Shown one piece after another: positions 1 through 5,673 of a stretch of 9,163 bases of DNA; the stretch's first letter is position 1; the number at the start of each line of letters is the position of its first letter. A program made the translations under genes and the position numbers. The notes under the pieces are model-generated. The model worked only from the letters and a program-made list of their open reading frames with translations, was not told where the DNA came from and made no database searches. This stretch comes from Lachnospiraceae bacterium (GTDB lineage Bacteria; Bacillota; Clostridia; Lachnospirales; Lachnospiraceae): contig JAILNW010000122.1 of the NCBI GenBank assembly GCA_024691145.1, forward strand, positions 1 through 9,163, read 5' to 3'.

Positions 1-212
1 TAAAGTTCTTACACTTATATTATAAACGCTTGAGAAAAAAAAACAATACCTTTTGTTTGTGCGTTATAAATATAAATGTATTTTTTTGAGTATAAAAATA
101 AGAAAATAACAAATATTAGGAAAAAAATACAAAAAATGTTATGCTTTATGTTCACTTTTCGCAAAATTGTGTTATAATGTATTTGAATTAAACAACAAGA
201 GGTGATAACAAG
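1..212. other. AT-rich upstream region of glgC, no gene seen
   Basis: This stretch is very AT-rich with many stop codons in all frames, and I see no credible coding sequence. Its only clear content is the promoter at 151-178 and the ribosome binding site of glgC at 197-206. The first 150 bases hold poly-A and poly-T runs but no hairpin followed by a T-tract that I would call a terminator. Confidence 0.6.
151..178 (+). promoter_or_regulatory. Sigma-A-type promoter for glgCD
   Basis: A perfect -10 hexamer TATAAT lies at 173-178 and is preceded by TGT at 170-172, giving an extended -10. A -35-like TTCACT (4 of 6 to TTGACA) lies at 151-156 with a 16-bp spacer. Transcription would start near 185, leaving a leader of about 28 nt before the glgC start. 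The position and quality make it the likely promoter of the glgC-glgD pair. Confidence 0.7.
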
Positions 213-1487
213 GTGATAAAAAAAGAAATGATTGCTATGCTGCTTGCAGGTGGACAGGGCTCCAGATTAGGTGTTCTTACTTCATCAATCGCAAAGCCAG
301 CCGTTGCCTTTGGAGGCAAATACAGAATAATAGATTTTGCGCTGAGCAATTGTATTAACTCTGGAATTGACACAGTAGGTGTCTTAACACAGTATCAGCC
401 ATTAAGGCTTAACCAGCACATTGGAATAGGTATTCCATGGGATTTAGACAGAAACGTAGGTGGTGTTTCTATACTTCCACCATATGAAAAGAGTACAAGC
501 AGTGAATGGTACTCAGGAACAGCTAATGCCATTTTCCAGAACCTGGAATATATTGATTATTATAATCCTGAATATGTTCTTATACTTGGTGGAGATCATA
601 TTTATAAGATGGATTACGAAGTAATGCTAGACTACCATAAGTCAAATAATGCAGATATTACTATTGCAACTATACCAGTACCTATGGAAGAAGCTCATAG
701 ATTTGGTGTGGTTATAACTGACGAGAATAAAAAGATAACAGAATTTGAAGAAAAACCAGCGAATCCAAGAAGTAATCTTGCTTCAATGGGTATCTATATA
801 TTTAAATGGGAACTTCTTAAGGAAGCTCTTATAAAACTTAAAGACCAGAAGGGATGTGACTTTGGTAAGCACATCATTCCTTACTGCCACGAACTTGGAA
901 AGAGAATATTCGCATATGAATTTAACGGATATTGGAAGGATGTTGGAACTCTTTTCTCATACTGGCAGGCTAACATGGAACTTATAGATCTTGTTCCTGA
1001 ATTCAATCTTTATGAAGAATTCTGGAAGATTTATACTAAGAGTGATATTATTACACCACAGTATATTTCTAACAATGCAAGAATCGAGAGATGTATAATC
1101 GGTGAAGGTGCAGAGATATATGGAACAGTTATTAATTCTGTAATTGGATGTGGTGTTACTATAGGAGAAGGTGCATTTGTAAGAGACTCTATCATTATGA
1201 AGAGTGCTACAATCAACAACGGATGTAGAATAGAGAAGGCAATAATTGCTGAAAGTGCAGAGATTGGAGAAAATGTAGAACTTGGTTTAGGTGATGAGAG
1301 ACCAAATGAAACTAATCCGGATATTTATAACAATGGACTTGTTACAATATCAGAGAATTCATTTATTCCAGCAGGAATTAAAGTAGGAAAGAATGCTACT
1401 ATCTCAGGCCATATGACATATGATGATTTTGTAAATGGTCGTCTTGAGAGTGGTAGAACTTTAGTGAAAGCAGGTGGAATTAAATGA
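213..1487 (+). CDS. glgC: Glucose-1-phosphate adenylyltransferase, catalytic subunit GlgC
   Basis: GlgC makes ADP-glucose and pyrophosphate from ATP and glucose-1-phosphate, the committed cytosolic step of bacterial glycogen synthesis. The 424-residue protein has the N-terminal nucleotidyltransferase fold with the glycine-rich loop GGQGSRL at residues 13-19, the AKPAVAFGGKYRIIDF block at about 27-42, the catalytic aspartate in GGDHIYKMDY (D128, matching E. coli D142), the sugar-phosphate lysine in FEEKP (K181), and GYWKDVGT (D243), a probable metal ligand. From about residue 280 it carries hexapeptide-like repeats typical of the left-handed beta-helix. The start is GTG at 213, chosen because AAGAGGTGAT at 197-206 sits 6 nt upstream; the next in-frame ATG is at 228. 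The stop codon overlaps the glgD start (ATGA), implying translational coupling. The sequence resembles Bacillus GlgC, where activity depends on a GlgD partner. Confidence 0.96.
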   Translation: MIKKEMIAMLLAGGQGSRLGVLTSSIAKPAVAFGGKYRIIDFALSNCINSGIDTVGVLTQYQPLRLNQHIGIGIPWDLDRNVGGVSILPPYEKSTSSEWYSGTANAIFQNLEYIDYYNPEYVLILGGDHIYKMDYEVMLDYHKSNNADITIATIPVPMEEAHRFGVVITDENKKITEFEEKPANPRSNLASMGIYIFKWELLKEALIKLKDQKGCDFGKHIIPYCHELGKRIFAYEFNGYWKDVGTLFSYWQANMELIDLVPEFNLYEEFWKIYTKSDIITPQYISNNARIERCIIGEGAEIYGTVINSVIGCGVTIGEGAFVRDSIIMKSATINNGCRIEKAIIAESAEIGENVELGLGDERPNETNPDIYNNGLVTISENSFIPAGIKVGKNATISGHMTYDDFVNGRLESGRTLVKAGGIK

Positions 1488-2602
1488 GAGCAGTAGGTAT
1501 TGTATTAGCAGGTGGAAACAGCAACAAGATGAAGGAGTTGTCTATTAAAAGAGCAATAGCTGCCATGCCAGTTGCTGGAAGTTACAGAAGTATTGACTTT
1601 GCACTTAGTAATATGTCTAATTCACACATCCAGAAGGTTGGTGTATTTACACAGTATAATGCAAAGGCACTTAATGAACATCTGAATTCATCAAAATGGT
1701 ATGACTTCGGACGTAAGCAGGGCGGATTATTTATATTTAATCCGACTATAACATATGAGAATGGTTCATGGTACAGAGGAACAGCTGATGCCATGTATCA
1801 GAATATAGGATTTTTAAAGAAAAGCCACGAGCCATATGTAGTAATTGCTTCAGGCGATGGTATTTATAAGATTGATTATAATAAAGTTTTAGAGTATCAC
1901 ATTGAGAAAAAAGCAGATATTACAGTGGTTTGCAAGACTCTTCCAACTAAGGAAGAAGCTACAAGATTTGGTGTTATAAAGGTTGATGCAGACAACAGAA
2001 TCACAGAATTTGAAGAAAAACCTATTGTTGCAGAAAGTAATATTGTTTCTACTGGTATTTATATCATAAGAAGAAGATTACTTATAGAACTTTTAGAGAC
2101 ATCAGCAGATGAAGAAAGATATGATTTTGTAAAGGATATTCTTATAAGAAATAAGACAGTTAAGAGATTATATGCTTATGAGATGAAAGAATACTGGAGC
2201 AACATAGCAACAGTTGAATCATATTATAATACAAATATGGACTTCTTAAAGAAAGATGTAAGAGATTACTTCTTTAAAGAAAGTCAGATTTATTCAAAAG
2301 CAGATGATTTGCCACCAGCAAAACATAATCCTGGATCAAACGTTAGAAACAGTCTTGTAGCCAGCGGATGTATCCTTAATGGTTATGTAGAAAATTCAGT
2401 TTTATTTAAACAAGTTTATGTTGGCAATAATTGTACTATTAAGAATTCAATCATTTTGAACGATGTACATATTGGAGACAATACTTATATTGAAAACTGT
2501 ATTGTAGAAAGTCGAGACACTATAAGATCTAATACAAGCTTTGTTGGGGAAAACGGACATATTAAGATTGTAGTGGAAAAGAACGATAGATTTGTACTTT
2601 AA
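1484..2602 (+). CDS. glgD: GlgD, regulatory subunit of ADP-glucose pyrophosphorylase
   Basis: A GlgC paralogue of 372 residues that in Firmicutes forms a mixed tetramer with GlgC and raises its activity. The same two-part architecture is visible: a nucleotidyltransferase domain (about 1-250), then hexapeptide-like repeats (about 300-360). Several active-site features differ from GlgC. The loop is GGNSNKM (residues 10-16) in place of GGQGSRL, so the loop arginine is a lysine. GGDH has become SGDG, keeping D125 but losing the histidine. YWKDVGT has become YWSNIAT, so the second acidic metal ligand is an asparagine (N240). The lysine of FEEKP is kept (K179). I infer that it is non-catalytic or weakly catalytic. 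Its ATG lies in the ATGA overlap with glgC, with AGGTGG at 1472-1477 six nt upstream, so the two genes are surely co-expressed. Confidence 0.93.
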   Translation: MRAVGIVLAGGNSNKMKELSIKRAIAAMPVAGSYRSIDFALSNMSNSHIQKVGVFTQYNAKALNEHLNSSKWYDFGRKQGGLFIFNPTITYENGSWYRGTADAMYQNIGFLKKSHEPYVVIASGDGIYKIDYNKVLEYHIEKKADITVVCKTLPTKEEATRFGVIKVDADNRITEFEEKPIVAESNIVSTGIYIIRRRLLIELLETSADEERYDFVKDILIRNKTVKRLYAYEMKEYWSNIATVESYYNTNMDFLKKDVRDYFFKESQIYSKADDLPPAKHNPGSNVRNSLVASGCILNGYVENSVLFKQVYVGNNCTIKNSIILNDVHIGDNTYIENCIVESRDTIRSNTSFVGENGHIKIVVEKNDRFVL

Positions 2603-2755
2603 TTATTACTTATGAAACACTTTGGATTATTTATTTAAGAAGAGCTTTGAAGTTTTTATTTAGGAGATATTTTAATGTTACTATTAATTTTAATCAAGAA
2701 ATAAAAGGTTCTTTCAAAGAATTTTTTATAAATTAAACCGAAGGGGGTTTAGCAA
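2603..2755 (+). promoter_or_regulatory. glgD-spoVG spacer, weak promoter candidates only
   Basis: This AT-rich gap must hold any separate promoter for spoVG. One weak sigma-A candidate is TTGAAG at 2647-2652 and TTTAAT at 2671-2676 with an 18-bp spacer. A sigma-H-like pair can also be drawn, AGAAATA at 2697-2703 with GAAT at 2719-2722. It is worth noting because B. subtilis spoVG is sigma-H controlled, but the match is poor. The strong ribosome binding site AAGGGGGT at 2741-2748 belongs to spoVG. No convincing terminator for glgD is visible, so read-through from glgCD is possible. Confidence 0.3.
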
Positions 2756-3058
2756 ATGCAGATAACAGATGTTAGAGTCCGCAAAGTAACAAAAGACGGT
2801 AAGATGAAAGCGGTTGTTTCTATCACTTTCGACAACGAGTTCGTTGTACACGATATTAAGGTGATAGAGGGTGACAAGGGATTATTCATTGCAATGCCTA
2901 GCAGAAAATCAGGTGACGGTGAATATAGAGACATTGCTCATCCAATCAGTTCAGAAACTAGAGAAAAGATTCAGAAAGTTATACTTGAAAAGTATAAAGA
3001 AGCTTCTGAAGCAAGTGAGACTGAAGCAAACGCAGGAGCTGAAGCGGCTGAGGCATGA
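2756..3058 (+). CDS. spoVG: Septation/regulatory protein SpoVG
   Basis: SpoVG is a small, widely conserved nucleic-acid-binding regulator linked to septation and spore cortex formation in Bacillus and to gene regulation in non-sporulating Firmicutes and spirochaetes. The 100-residue product matches the family along its length: the start MQITDVRVRKV, the core EFVVHDIKVIEG at 28-39, then GLFIAMPSRK at 42-51 and EYRDIAHPI at 56-64. The length is close to the 97 residues of the B. subtilis protein. The last 17 residues are an Ala/Glu-rich, probably disordered tail. The ATG at 2756 follows AAGGGGGT at 2741-2748. The gene is followed by a clear terminator at 3101-3140, so it appears to end its transcript. 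It says nothing by itself about whether this organism sporulates. Confidence 0.96.
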   Translation: MQITDVRVRKVTKDGKMKAVVSITFDNEFVVHDIKVIEGDKGLFIAMPSRKSGDGEYRDIAHPISSETREKIQKVILEKYKEASEASETEANAGAEAAEA

Positions 3059-3100
3059 GCTGAAGCATTACACAATTAAAGAGAAGGTTTTTTTGCAATG

Positions 3101-3140
3101 AATATTGCTGGTAATGTCACAATTACTCAGCAATATTTTT
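3101..3140 (+). terminator. Intrinsic terminator of spoVG
   Basis: The left arm AATATTGCTGGTAAT (3101-3115) pairs with ATTAC (3122-3126) and CAGCAATATT (3128-3137), giving 15 bp with a single bulged T at 3127 and the 6-nt loop GTCACA. The stem runs into TTTTT at 3136-3140. It lies 42 bp after the spoVG stop and only 5 bp before the left inverted repeat of the repeat island. Confidence 0.85.
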
Positions 3141-3145
3141 GCATT

Positions 3146-3163
3146 TATAAGTTACTATTCGCA
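3146..3163. repeat. Left 18-bp inverted repeat of the island
   Basis: TATAAGTTACTATTCGCA here is the exact reverse complement of TGCGAATAGTAACTTATA at 3321-3338 and again at 3449-3466. The right copies share eight further bases (GTTGTATA) that the left lacks. It starts just after the spoVG terminator. Confidence 0.9.
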
Positions 3164-3171
3164 TACAGCGG

Positions 3172-3220
3172 AAAATATAGTGCATCTACATGCTTGCATG
3201 TGAGATGCACTATATTTTTT
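3172..3220. terminator. Long AT-rich hairpin followed by T-tract
   Basis: The arm AAAATATAGTGCATCT (3172-3187) plus ACATGC (3188-3193) pairs with GCATGT (3196-3201) and AGATGCACTATATTTT (3203-3218). That gives 22 bp with one bulged G at 3202 and a very tight apex. Six Ts at 3215-3220 give it the form of a + strand intrinsic terminator, and the AAAA at its left foot gives a weaker version on the other strand. It sits inside the inverted repeats, so I regard it as part of the element rather than a second spoVG terminator. It has no copy in the second tandem unit. Confidence 0.7.
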
Positions 3221-3225
3221 GATGT

Positions 3226-3320
3226 ACTGCGAAGCAGTAACGCTCTCTCAAGTTGCAGACAAAAGCTGCGAAGCAGCGACATATGCGAAGCAGATGGTCT
3301 GCAACATTGCAGGAGCGTTA
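3226..3320. repeat. Structured unit 1: stem plus three-way junction
   Basis: The unit opens with the hairpin ACTGC-GAA-GCAGT (3226-3238). Outer stem P1 pairs TAACGCTC (3238-3245) with GAGCGTTA (3313-3320), so the two helices compete for one base. Stem P2 pairs GTTGCAGAC (3252-3260) with GTCTGCAAC (3297-3305). P2 opens into a junction: linker AAAA (3261-3264), arm P3 GCTGC-GAA-GCAGC (3265-3277), linker GA (3278-3279), then arm P4 CATATGC-GAA-GCAGATG (3280-3296), which has one A-G mismatch and abuts P2 directly. Almost every base from 3252 to 3305 is paired. Confidence 0.8.
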
Positions 3321-3338
3321 TGCGAATAGTAACTTATA
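3321..3338. repeat. Right inverted repeat, first copy
   Basis: TGCGAATAGTAACTTATA is the exact reverse complement of 3146-3163. The identical stretch extends to 3346 when compared with the second right copy. Its start resembles the hairpin motif TGCGAAGCAGTAAC at 3228-3241 and 3354-3367, suggesting a shared origin. Confidence 0.9.
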
Positions 3339-3352
3339 GTTGTATAGGACCG

Positions 3353-3447
3353 CTGCGAAGCAGTAACTCGCCCGTCAAGTCACAGACAAAAGCTGCGAAG
3401 CAGCGACATATGCGAAGCAGATGGTCTGTGACCTAGCAAAGGGCGAG
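3353..3447. repeat. Structured unit 2: same fold, compensated stems
   Basis: A tandem copy of unit 1. The leading hairpin is CTGC-GAA-GCAG (3353-3363). P1 pairs CTCGCCC (3367-3373) with GGGCGAG (3441-3447). P2 pairs GTCACAGAC (3379-3387) with GTCTGTGAC (3424-3432). Linker AAAA (3388-3391), P3 (3392-3404), linker GA (3405-3406) and P4 (3407-3423) are identical to unit 1. P2 differs from unit 1 at two positions on each strand and both pairs are kept (T-A to C-G, G-C to A-T). P1 is a quite different sequence that still pairs perfectly. Confidence 0.8.
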
Positions 3448-3448
3448 C

Positions 3449-3466
3449 TGCGAATAGTAACTTATA
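3449..3466. repeat. Right inverted repeat, second copy
   Basis: A second exact reverse complement of the left repeat at 3146-3163, 128 bp after the first right copy. It is followed by the same GTTGTATA (3467-3474) and then the start of a third unit. Confidence 0.9.
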
Positions 3467-3480
3467 GTTGTATAAGCCCG

Positions 3481-3503
3481 CTGCGAAGCAGATGGTCCTT
3501 CGC
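3481..3503. repeat. Collapsed third unit
   Basis: CTGCGAAGCAG at 3481-3491 lies 128 bp after the same motif in unit 2 but is followed at once by ATGGTC, the sequence that follows arm P4 in the full units. This is what deletion between the first and last GCGAAGCAG of a unit would leave (inference). A hairpin GCGAAG (3483-3488) / CTTCGC (3498-3503) can form. Confidence 0.6.
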
Positions 3504-3530
3504 TAAGTATTTTTGAAAAAAATCCGATAA
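3504..3530 (+). promoter_or_regulatory. Sigma-D (FliA)-like promoter for the mreB-flagellar operon
   Basis: TAAG at 3504-3507 and TCCGATAA at 3523-3530 are separated by 15 bp. The sigma-D/FliA consensus is TAAA-N15-GCCGATAA, so 3 of 4 and 7 of 8 bases match at the exact spacing. The operon downstream encodes flagellar rod proteins, and B. subtilis flhO-flhP are sigma-D dependent. Transcription would start near 3537, giving a leader of about 270 nt before mreB. The site begins directly after the repeat island. Confidence 0.5.
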
Positions 3531-3805
3531 ATACTTTGTAGATATGTAAACTAAAAAATATAGTTATATTGCATATAAATTCGACAAAAAAACAAGTATT
3601 TTTTGTAGGAAGTAGAAAAAATAATAATTTCCTTTGAAAAATTATCAAATTATGTATATAATTATGATTGTATATTAAAATGGAATTCGAGTGCAAAGGA
3701 TTTTATATACGAGTTTAATTGTAGCGTATGTAATTGTTTTTGATAATTGTGACAAACATAAGGGGAGTACCTTGTGTGAGTGAGTTTTGAAAGGAGATTA
3801 TTATT
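3531..3805 (+). promoter_or_regulatory. AT-rich leader of mreB with a second promoter candidate
   Basis: No gene is visible. A possible vegetative promoter is TTGTAG at 3719-3724 and GATAAT at 3742-3747 with a 17-bp spacer; the -35 is weak (3 of 6), the -10 good (5 of 6). Weak AT-only hairpins occur, for example ACAAAAAA (3584-3591) with TTTTTTGT (3599-3606). The mreB ribosome binding site is AAAGGAGAT at 3790-3798. Confidence 0.4.
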
Positions 3806-4807
3806 ATGTCAGGTACTGATATAGGTATTGATTTGGGAACAGCTAGTGTTTTAGTATATATAAAAGGTAAAGGTGTTGTTTTAAAGGAACCTTCAGTAGT
3901 GGCATTGGACAGAGTAACTAACAGGCCAAAGGCAATTGGTGAAGATGCAAGACTTATGTTGGGTAGAACACCTGGTAATATAGTGGCAGTAAGACCATTA
4001 AGACAGGGAGTTATATCTGATTTCGATATAACTCAGCTTATGCTTGATTATTTTATAAGAAAGGCTGTTGGAAAGAATAGATTTAGAAAACCTTTTGTTA
4101 GTGTCTGTGTTCCAAGTGGAGCAACAGAAGTTGAGAAAAAAGCTGTTAAAGATGCTGCTTTTAGTGTAGGTGCAAAGGACGTTGAGATAATAGAAGAACC
4201 TATTGCAGCTGCTATAGGAGCAGGTATAGATATATCAAAACCATGTGGTAACATGATAGTTGATATCGGAGGTGGTACTTCTGATATAGCTGTTATTTCA
4301 CTTGGTGGAACTGTTGTAAGTACTTCAATTAAGGTAGCCGGAGATGACTTCGATGAAGCTATCGTTAAGTACATGAGAAAGAAACACAATCTGCTTATTG
4401 GTGAAAGAACCGCAGAAGATATTAAGATAAAGATTGGTGCTGCATCTGAACGTCCAGAACCACTTACAATGGACGTAAGAGGCCGTAATCTTGTTACTGG
4501 TCTTCCTAAGACTATTACAGTTACATCTGCAGAGACAGTAGAAGCACTTAAAGAGCCAACCACACAGATAGTTGATGCTGTACATGCAGTTTTAGAGAAG
4601 ACTCCGCCAGAACTTGCTGCAGATATTGCAGATAGAGGTATAGTTATAACTGGTGGTGGCGGACTCTTATATGGTCTTGAAGAGATCATTAAGAGAGAGA
4701 CAGGTATTGATACAGTTACGGCAGAAGATTCTATGACAGCAGTAGCCATAGGAACTGGTAAGTATGTAGAATTCATTACTAGTAAAAAGGGTAAAGGATT
4801 TCTATAG
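3806..4807 (+). CDS. mreB: Rod-shape actin homologue, MreB/Mbl family
   Basis: A bacterial actin that assembles into ATP-dependent filaments under the membrane and guides lateral wall synthesis. The 333-residue product has the phosphate-1 motif IGIDLGTASVLVY (about 6-18), the EEPIAAAIG helix (130-138) with the catalytic glutamate, the phosphate-2 motif IVDIGGGTSDIAV (151-163), and the adenosine motif GIVITGGGGLL (278-288). Length is normal for the family. The ATG at 3806 follows AAAGGAGAT. The direct neighbours are flgF and flgG, as in the B. subtilis mbl-flhO-flhP cluster, so this is probably the Mbl-type paralogue; sequence inspection alone cannot separate MreB, Mbl and MreBH. A 67-bp gap without a terminator leads to flgF, so one transcript is likely, perhaps from the sigma-D-like site at 3504-3530. 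Confidence 0.93.
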   Translation: MSGTDIGIDLGTASVLVYIKGKGVVLKEPSVVALDRVTNRPKAIGEDARLMLGRTPGNIVAVRPLRQGVISDFDITQLMLDYFIRKAVGKNRFRKPFVSVCVPSGATEVEKKAVKDAAFSVGAKDVEIIEEPIAAAIGAGIDISKPCGNMIVDIGGGTSDIAVISLGGTVVSTSIKVAGDDFDEAIVKYMRKKHNLLIGERTAEDIKIKIGAASERPEPLTMDVRGRNLVTGLPKTITVTSAETVEALKEPTTQIVDAVHAVLEKTPPELAADIADRGIVITGGGGLLYGLEEIIKRETGIDTVTAEDSMTAVAIGTGKYVEFITSKKGKGFL

Positions 4808-4874
4808 AATGTCGTAACGAACCACAGCTCATGGTTAGGTACGATGTATTTATACTATGACTGGAGGTTTGCTC

Positions 4875-5648
4875 ATGATTAGAGGACTTTATACAGCATA
4901 CACTGGTATGGTCAACGAACAGAAGCGTCTTGATATAATCAGTAATAATGTGGCTAATGCAGCTACTGTTGGTTATAAAAAAGAGGGAGTTACAAGTAAA
5001 GCTTTTGATAACGAACTTACTTTGAAGATTAAAGATAATTCTGTAGCCGTAGATAAACAGAAGATTGGTAATATGAGTCTGGGAGTTAAGATTGGCGAAG
5101 TGTATACTGATTTTGGACAAGGTTCCTTTAGACAGACGAATAATACATATGATTTAGCAATAGAGGGAAAAGGATTTTTCCAGGTGAGTGTTACTGACGC
5201 AGAAGGTAATAATTCTGTTAAGTACACAAGAGATGGTTCATTTACAATGACATATGACGGTTTTATAGTAGATACCAATGGTAATCATTTGTTGGGAACT
5301 AATGGTGAGGTAAGAGTGCCAACCAATGCTTCCAGCGTTGTAATAGATTATAATGGCCAGATATTTGCTGATGAACAGCTGATAGGCCAGATACAGCTTG
5401 CAGACTTTGAAGACTATAGTTTTATAGAGAAGTTTGGGGATAATATGTATCAAACGGTTGATGGTGCAGTAGCAGCCAATGCTGCTGGAAATATACGCCA
5501 AGGTTACCTGGAACAGTCTAATGTTAATGTAGTGGATCAGATGGTTAATCTTATAGCTATTACAAGAGCTTATGAGACTAATCAGAAAATGATACATACA
5601 GTTGATTCCATGACTGAGAAAGCGGTAAATGATGTTGGTAAGGTTTGA
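4875..5648 (+). CDS. flgF: Flagellar basal-body rod protein FlgF/FlhO type
   Basis: An axial rod or hook-basal-body protein exported through the flagellar type III apparatus. The 257-residue product shows the conserved N-terminal rod motif LDIISNNVANAATVGYKK (residues 19-36), the mid-protein AIEGKGFFQV (95-104), and the C-terminal segment QGYLEQSNVNVVDQM followed by RAYETNQKMI, the paired helices that form the coiled axial core. The start is the ATG at 4875, because GGAGG at 4863-4867 lies 7 nt upstream; an in-frame ATG at 4857 would place that site inside the gene and add six unconserved residues. It is the first of two paralogous rod genes and matches FlhO by position after an Mbl-like gene. 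Confidence 0.9.
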   Translation: MIRGLYTAYTGMVNEQKRLDIISNNVANAATVGYKKEGVTSKAFDNELTLKIKDNSVAVDKQKIGNMSLGVKIGEVYTDFGQGSFRQTNNTYDLAIEGKGFFQVSVTDAEGNNSVKYTRDGSFTMTYDGFIVDTNGNHLLGTNGEVRVPTNASSVVIDYNGQIFADEQLIGQIQLADFEDYSFIEKFGDNMYQTVDGAVAANAAGNIRQGYLEQSNVNVVDQMVNLIAITRAYETNQKMIHTVDSMTEKAVNDVGKV

Positions 5649-5673
5649 TAAGTAATGAAAGGAGATAGTCATT

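Larger units (their letters stand above)
3146..3503. repeat. Structured repeat island with terminal inverted repeats and tandem units
   Basis: Non-coding island between spoVG and the mreB operon. In order it holds a left 18-bp repeat (3146-3163), a long AT-rich hairpin (3172-3220), structured unit 1 (3226-3320), a right inverted copy (3321-3338), structured unit 2 (3353-3447), a second right copy (3449-3466) and a collapsed third unit (3481-3503). The two full units recur with a period of 126-128 bp. The heptamer GCGAAGC occurs seven times, at 3229, 3268, 3285, 3355, 3395, 3412 and 3483, so spacings repeat as 39/17/70 and 40/17/71. Open frames across it are not protein-like. It could be a MITE-like or REP/BIME-like element, or a structured RNA or protein-binding array. 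I do not recognise the family and see no clear target-site duplication. Confidence 0.8.

Noticed and set aside
2709..2727. Possible terminator of glgD
   Set aside because: TTCT/AAGA-type stem of only about 4 bp before TTTTTT; too weak to call.
2871..3101. 76-residue open frame overlapping spoVG
   Set aside because: It is a second-frame shadow of the SpoVG gene; SpoVG itself matches its family over the full length.
3299..3312. Palindrome CTGCAA-CA-TTGCAG at the right side of unit 1
   Set aside because: The loop would be only 2 nt, it competes with the P2 stem, and unit 2 does not preserve it.
3098..3436. 112-residue open frame on the + strand across the repeat island
   Set aside because: It is created by the repeats (its translation repeats RSSD/SQ-type stretches), has no ribosome binding site, crosses the spoVG terminator and resembles no protein.
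3225..3475. CRISPR array
   Set aside because: The units are direct repeats of about 127 bp with almost identical interiors and compensated stems, not short identical repeats with unique spacers, and no cas genes are present.
3505..3536. Inverted repeat AAGTATTT / AAATACTT as a hairpin
   Set aside because: An AT-only 8-bp stem with a 16-nt loop; the same bases make a better sigma-D promoter, so I do not list it as a separate structure.
3433..3696. Minus-strand open frame in the AT-rich leader
   Set aside because: Phe/Ile/Asn/Lys-rich translation typical of AT-rich DNA, partly inside the repeat island, with no ribosome binding site or family likeness.
4048..4776. Long 242-residue open frame on the minus strand inside mreB
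   Set aside because: It is antisense to a fully recognisable MreB/Mbl, has low-complexity Ser/Val/Ile composition, and has no supported start site.
4820..4847. Separate sigma-D promoter or terminator between mreB and flgF
   Set aside because: The TACGATGT near 4840 has no -35 partner at the right spacing, and the AACCA/TGGTT hairpin has only 5 bp and no T-tract.
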